Part shown: in pieces, positions 60,693-64,000 of the stretch
How positions within the stretch are numbered: the stretch's first letter is position 1
Layout: every line of letters starts with the position of its first letter
Assembly (NCBI RefSeq): GCF_015690355.1
Contig: NZ_JADPRT010000002.1
Location: forward strand, 124,001 to 188,000
Length of the DNA: 64,000 nucleotides
Source of the DNA: Streptacidiphilus fuscans
GTDB lineage: Bacteria > Actinomycetota > Actinomycetes > Streptomycetales > Streptomycetaceae
Reading direction: 5' to 3'
The notes under the pieces: model-generated
What the model saw: only the letters and a program-made list of their open reading frames with translations
Told to the model about the DNA's origin: nothing
Databases searched by the model: none
Made by a program: the position numbers and the translations under genes

Positions 60693-61229
60693 TCAGGACC
60701 TTGATCCAGCGCCCGCGCCGGGCCACTCCTCCACCGTCAGCGCGTAGCGCTCGTGGTCCCGCCAGGCGTTCTGCAGGAAGAGCATGCGCGGCGAGTAGCC
60801 CTCCAGCCGGAAGCCGAGCCGCTTGGCCATCGCGATGGACGGACCGTTCTCCGGCTGCACGTTGATCTCCAGCCGGTGCAGGCCGAGACCGCCCTCGGTC
60901 TCGGGCCGGAAGGCCGTGTCGACGACCAGGCGCATGCCCTCGGTCATCCGGCCGGTCCCGTTGTACGGGAGGTAGGAGTTGTAGCCGAGCGAGGCGTTAC
61001 GGAACCGCCCCCGCACGATGTTGGAGACGTTGCAGGTGCCGACCAGGCCGCGTTCCTCGACGTCGAAGATCAGGAACGTCCGCAGCGTGTCCCCCTGCCG
61101 CCGCACCATGTCCGGCAGTGCGTCCGGCTCCACCGGATTCCACCGCCCGACGTGCTCGGCGGACCGGTTCACCGCGTCGGCGTAGACGACGGCGTCGGCG
61201 ATGCGGGGGTAACGGATCTCTACACGCAT
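60693..61229 (-). CDS. GNAT family acetyltransferase (RimJ/RimL-like)
   Basis: A 178-residue protein with the RimJ/L pattern [45 protein letters not shown], and [36 protein letters not shown] (acetyl-CoA site and C-terminal helix). Probably acetylates N-terminal amines or small molecules. Just upstream of ftsH (20 nt) and likely co-transcribed. Confidence 0.9.
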   Translation of the reverse strand: MRVEIRYPRIADAVVYADAVNRSAEHVGRWNPVEPDALPDMVRRQGDTLRTFLIFDVEERGLVGTCNVSNIVRGRFRNASLGYNSYLPYNGTGRMTEGMRLVVDTAFRPETEGGLGLHRLEINVQPENGPSIAMAKRLGFRLEGYSPRMLFLQNAWRDHERYALTVEEWPGAGAGSRS

Positions 61230-61257
61230 GCATGAACGCTAGCGCGTGCAAGAGGAT

Positions 61258-61322
61258 CAGTTGCAGCATTTAGGGGCGCGGGGAACTGCGCGGAACACCA
61301 CCGCCCGCAAATGCTGCAACTG
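61258..61322. repeat. 14-bp perfect hairpin carrying the dispersed element
   Basis: CAGTTGCAGCATTT at 61258-61271 pairs with 61309-61322. The loop begins with GGGGCGCGGGGAACTGCGCG, the dispersed unit. Tandem CTGCAACTGG units follow (61311-61338). It lies between the ffh stop and the GNAT gene and probably terminates ffh. Confidence 0.85.
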
Positions 61323-61353
61323 GCTGCAACTGGCTGCAGGAGCAAAAGCCCGA

Positions 61354-62907
61354 CTACAGCAGGTCCTTGAACTCCTTGGGGAGTTCGAAGTCCGACGGGC
61401 CCTGGCCCGGGCCGAGGCCGAAGGCGCCGCCGGGCTGGGCGGCCGTCTCGTCCTTCTTCTGGGCCGCCTGCTGGGCCTCCTGCTGGCGCTTGAGCGGGTT
61501 GCCGCTCTGGCGGCGGCCCTTGGCCGCCTTCTGCTGCTTGGGCTTGCGCGACGCGCCGCCACCCATGCCCGGCATACCCGGCATGCCGGGCATGCCCTTG
61601 CCGCCGGCCATCGCGGACATCATCTTGCGCGCCTCGAAGAAGCGCTCGACCAGGCTGGAGACCTCGGAGACGTGGACGCCCGAACCCCTGGCGATACGGG
61701 CCCGGCGCGAGCCGTTGATCAGCTTCGGGTCGTCGCGCTCGGCCTGGGTCATCGACTTGATGATCGCGCCCACGCGGGCGACGTCCTTGTCGTCGATGTT
61801 GTTGATCTGGTCGCGCATCTGCGCCATGCCGGGCAGCATGCCGAGCAGCTTGGTGATCGAGCCCATCTTGGAGACCTGCTCCAGCTGGGCCAGGAAGTCG
61901 CCGAGGCCGAACTCCTTGCCGCCCTTGCTGGCGAGCTTGGCGTGGACCTTGGCGGCCTCCTCCTGGGAGAAGGTCTTCTCGGCCTGCTCGATCAGCGAGA
62001 GGACGTCACCCATGCCCAGGATGCGCGAGGCCATCCGGTCCGGGTGGAACGCGTCGAAGTCGTCCAGCTTCTCGCCGTTGGAGGCGAACATGATCTGGCG
62101 GCCGGTGATGTGGGCCACCGAGAGCGCGGCGCCACCGCGGGCGTCGCCGTCGAGCTTGGACAGCACCACGCCGGTGAAGTCGACGCCGTCGAGGAAGGCC
62201 TGCGCGGTGGTGACCGCGTCCTGGCCGACCATGGCGTCGACGACGAAGAGGACCTCGTCCGGGTTGACGGCGGCGCGGATGTCCGCGGCCTGCTGCATCA
62301 TCTCGGCGTCGATGCCGAGGCGACCGGCGGTGTCGACGATGACCACGTCGTACTGCTTGGTCTTGGCGTACTCGATCGAGTCGCGGGCGACCTTGACCGG
62401 GTCGCCGACGCCGTTGCCCGGCTCGGGGGCGTAGATCGCGACGCCCGCGCGCTCGGCCATCACGCCGAGTTGGGTCACCGCGTTCGGGCGCTGGAGGTCA
62501 CAGGCGACCAGCAGCGGGGTGTGCTTCTGGTCCTTGAGCCACTTGGCCAGCTTTCCGGCCAGGGTGGTCTTACCGGCACCCTGGAGGCCGGCGAGCATGA
62601 TGACCGTCGGGCCGGTCTTGGCGTAGCGGAGGCGGCGGGTCTCGCCACCGAGGATGCTGATCAGCTCCTCGTTGACGATCTTGATGACCTGCTGGGCCGG
62701 GTTCAGCGCGGCGGAGACCTCCGCGCCGGAGGCACGCTCCTTGATCCGGGCGATGAAGGCACGGACCGCCGGGAGGGCGACGTCCGCCTCCAGCAGGGCG
62801 ATCCGGATCTCGCGGGCGGTGGCATCGATGTCCGCCTCGGACAGGCGGCCCTTGCCCCGAAGGTTCTTGAACGTCGCTGCGAGGCGGTCGGAAAGTGTGT
62901 CGAACAC
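61354..62907 (-). CDS. ffh: Signal recognition particle protein Ffh
   Basis: A 517-residue SRP54 homologue. N-domain helices, G1 GLQGAGKTTLAGKLA, VDTAGRLGIDAEMM (G3), SKLDGDARGG (G4), and a methionine-rich M domain with GKGMPGMPGMPGMGGG and a Lys/Gln-rich tail. Targets membrane proteins with 4.5S RNA. GTG 62907 is chosen (VFDTLSDRLAATFKNLRGKG); the frame upstream lacks coding character. Confidence 0.96.
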   Translation of the reverse strand: MFDTLSDRLAATFKNLRGKGRLSEADIDATAREIRIALLEADVALPAVRAFIARIKERASGAEVSAALNPAQQVIKIVNEELISILGGETRRLRYAKTGPTVIMLAGLQGAGKTTLAGKLAKWLKDQKHTPLLVACDLQRPNAVTQLGVMAERAGVAIYAPEPGNGVGDPVKVARDSIEYAKTKQYDVVIVDTAGRLGIDAEMMQQAADIRAAVNPDEVLFVVDAMVGQDAVTTAQAFLDGVDFTGVVLSKLDGDARGGAALSVAHITGRQIMFASNGEKLDDFDAFHPDRMASRILGMGDVLSLIEQAEKTFSQEEAAKVHAKLASKGGKEFGLGDFLAQLEQVSKMGSITKLLGMLPGMAQMRDQINNIDDKDVARVGAIIKSMTQAERDDPKLINGSRRARIARGSGVHVSEVSSLVERFFEARKMMSAMAGGKGMPGMPGMPGMGGGASRKPKQQKAAKGRRQSGNPLKRQQEAQQAAQKKDETAAQPGGAFGLGPGQGPSDFELPKEFKDLL

Positions 62908-63079
62908 GTCGGTCGCGGGTCCTTGTGACTCGGGGGCGGGTAAGGCTGTCGCCCCCCAGGGTATCCGGACGGCCGCGTGTCCTCGGAACGCACCCGGAAG
63001 CCACCCGTACGGCGGCACCCTGCGCCCACCCCACGCGAGCCTGCGCCCCCGGCCGCCCCACCGTCACCAGCATGGGCCT

Positions 63080-63628
63080 ATGTCGCTGGTTGCCAAGCTG
63101 ATCTACGCCCGTCGGAATCCGCTGCTGAAACGTCTGGTGCAGGAGGTGCTCGCCCTCTACGGCGTGGAGGTGCCCGCCGCCGTCGAGATCGGGCCGGGGC
63201 TGCTCGTCTTCCACCGGGGCTTCGGGCTGGTGCTGCACCCGTACACGACGCTGGGCGCGGACGTCGTGCTCTACAACAACGTCACCGTCGGCCGCGCGGA
63301 CCCCTGGGTGCCGCAGGAGCTGAGCCGGATGGAGCGGGTCGTCGTCGAGGACGGGGCCGTGCTCTGCACCGGCGCGCGGGTGGTCTGCAAGGAGGGCGTG
63401 CTGACCGTGGGCCGGGGGACGATCGTCGGCGCCAACGCCGTGCTGACGCGGTCCACCGGACCGAACGAGATCTGGGCCGGGGTTCCGGCCCGCCGAGTCG
63501 GCTTCCGGCAGCCGCTCGACGGGACACCCGACGGGGCGCTCGACGAGGCCGTGCCCGAGGTTCAGGCCACCAGCGCGCGCTCGACCGACTGCGCCAGCTC
63601 CGTCGCCGCCGCGTCCGACAGCGGCTGA
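63080..63628 (+). CDS. Hexapeptide-repeat acyltransferase (serine acetyltransferase-like)
   Basis: A 182-residue left-handed beta-helix protein: VEIGPGLLVFHRGFGLVLHPYTTLGADVVLYNNVTVG, then GAVLCTGARVVCKEGVLTVGRGTIVGANAVLTRSTGPNEIWAGVPARRV. It resembles short CysE-like enzymes but lacks the N-terminal helical domain of true CysE, so the acceptor is uncertain. Its 3' end overlaps glnD tail to tail by 67 nt. Divergent from ffh. Confidence 0.8.
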   Translation: MSLVAKLIYARRNPLLKRLVQEVLALYGVEVPAAVEIGPGLLVFHRGFGLVLHPYTTLGADVVLYNNVTVGRADPWVPQELSRMERVVVEDGAVLCTGARVVCKEGVLTVGRGTIVGANAVLTRSTGPNEIWAGVPARRVGFRQPLDGTPDGALDEAVPEVQATSARSTDCASSVAAASDSG

Positions 63629-64000
63629 CCGGACCGGTCGGTGAGGTAGAAGGCGTCCACCGCGTCCGCGCCCAGGGTGGAGATCCGGGCCCGGTGGACG
63701 CGGATGCCGTTCCCCTCCAGCGCGACGCCGATCCGGTGCAGCAGACCGGGGGCGTCGTGGGCGCGGACCTCCAGCACGGTCGCCGACGCGCTGCTCCCGC
63801 GCGCCACGGTGACCCGGGGCGGCGGGGCGACGCTGCCGCGACGGCGTGGCGCTGCGGCGTCCCGCTCGGCGAGGCGGCGGGTGACGTCCAGGCCGCCGTC
63901 GAGCGCGCGGCGGATGTCGGCGCGCAGCCGGGCCGCCTCGGGGACCTCGCCGAACTCGGCCGCGACCTTCCAGGTCAGCACCAGCACCACGCCCGCGCCG
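63562..64000 (-). CDS. glnD: [Protein-PII] uridylyltransferase, C-terminal part
   Basis: The last 146 residues of GlnD, cut by the window edge. The ACT domain (TVLEVRAHDAPGLLHRIGVALEGNGIRVHRARISTLGADAVDAFYLTDRSGQPL) senses glutamine. GlnD modifies and demodifies GlnK/GlnB. Position beside ffh agrees with the amtB-glnK-glnD-ffh order of streptomycetes. Confidence 0.93.
   Translation of the reverse strand, partial: GAGVVLVLTWKVAAEFGEVPEAARLRADIRRALDGGLDVTRRLAERDAAAPRRRGSVAPPPRVTVARGSSASATVLEVRAHDAPGLLHRIGVALEGNGIRVHRARISTLGADAVDAFYLTDRSGQPLSDAAATELAQSVERALVA

Noticed and set aside
61246..62928. A 560-codon plus-strand frame opposite ffh
   Set aside because: Low-complexity Leu/Gly/Ala/Val text mirroring ffh; ffh has complete GTPase motifs.
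1..64000. tRNA genes, rRNA, CRISPR arrays, insertion sequences, integrase or attachment sites
   Set aside because: None found by eye; no transposase or integrase protein motifs and no regularly spaced repeats. Border repeats for the 1-34.6 kb accessory region were looked for near 34.6 kb but the G/C tract hides any.

Overview
The window comes from a very GC-rich, spore-forming actinomycete, almost certainly a member of Streptomycetaceae. The evidence is near-universal G/C at third codon positions, the sporulation sigma factor WhiG, four tandem type I signal peptidases beside rplS (the arrangement known from Streptomyces lividans and coelicolor), the order rpsB-tsf-pyrH-frr-cdsA, and rare TTA codons confined to accessory genes. 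The genus cannot be fixed from sequence alone. I saw no tRNA, rRNA or CRISPR.

Positions 1-34,600 are accessory. They open with the 3' part of a VKOR-family thiol oxidase gene. A phage- or plasmid-like patch follows (compact RNA ligase, deoxyribosyltransferase-like protein, small Cys-rich protein). Next come a stand-alone nitric oxide synthase oxygenase, a TetX-like flavin monooxygenase divergent from a TetR gene with two visible operators, a secreted GH59/ricin-B glycosidase with a TTA codon, a protein with a catalytically dead Lon-type domain, an RHH-regulator/VOC/methyltransferase operon behind a 32-bp perfect palindrome, two aldo/keto reductase units, and a large TTA-containing M48 membrane protease with its partner. 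Between 22.8 and 24.3 kb lies a graveyard of gene pieces.

Positions 24,343-34,615 hold the most interesting part: a compact biosynthetic locus. A TTA-containing XRE-SARP-NB-ARC regulator, a TrmB/LuxR-like regulator and a PPOX-family protein precede an apparently single operon of eight tightly coupled genes. These encode an AurF-like di-iron oxygenase, a class II synthetase-like amino acid:carrier protein ligase, a phosphopantetheinyl transferase, a carrier protein, a methyltransferase, a KAS III-like ketosynthase with a C-H-H active site, a second carrier protein, and a ketosynthase-like protein lacking the active-site cysteine. The inferred chemistry is an amino acid loaded on a carrier protein, one or few Claisen extensions, amine or carbon oxidation and methylation. 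I do not recognise the product. The operon runs into a 131-bp pure G/C tract that is probably an assembly problem.

Positions 34,779-64,000 are conserved chromosome core, mostly on the minus strand: rlmN, cdsA, frr, pyrH, tsf, rpsB; an M23 peptidase and a TetR gene overlapping tail to tail; whiG, dprA, comM and yraN; a DUF2469 protein and a Nudix hydrolase; four signal peptidases; rplS, trmD, rimM, khpA, rpsP; a HEXXH/zinc-ribbon protein, proS, a methyltransferase, ftsH, a GNAT gene, ffh, a hexapeptide acyltransferase and the 3' end of glnD. Rho-independent-type hairpins punctuate these operons. Two of them carry a short dispersed element of the form GGGGCGCGGGGAACTGCGCG.
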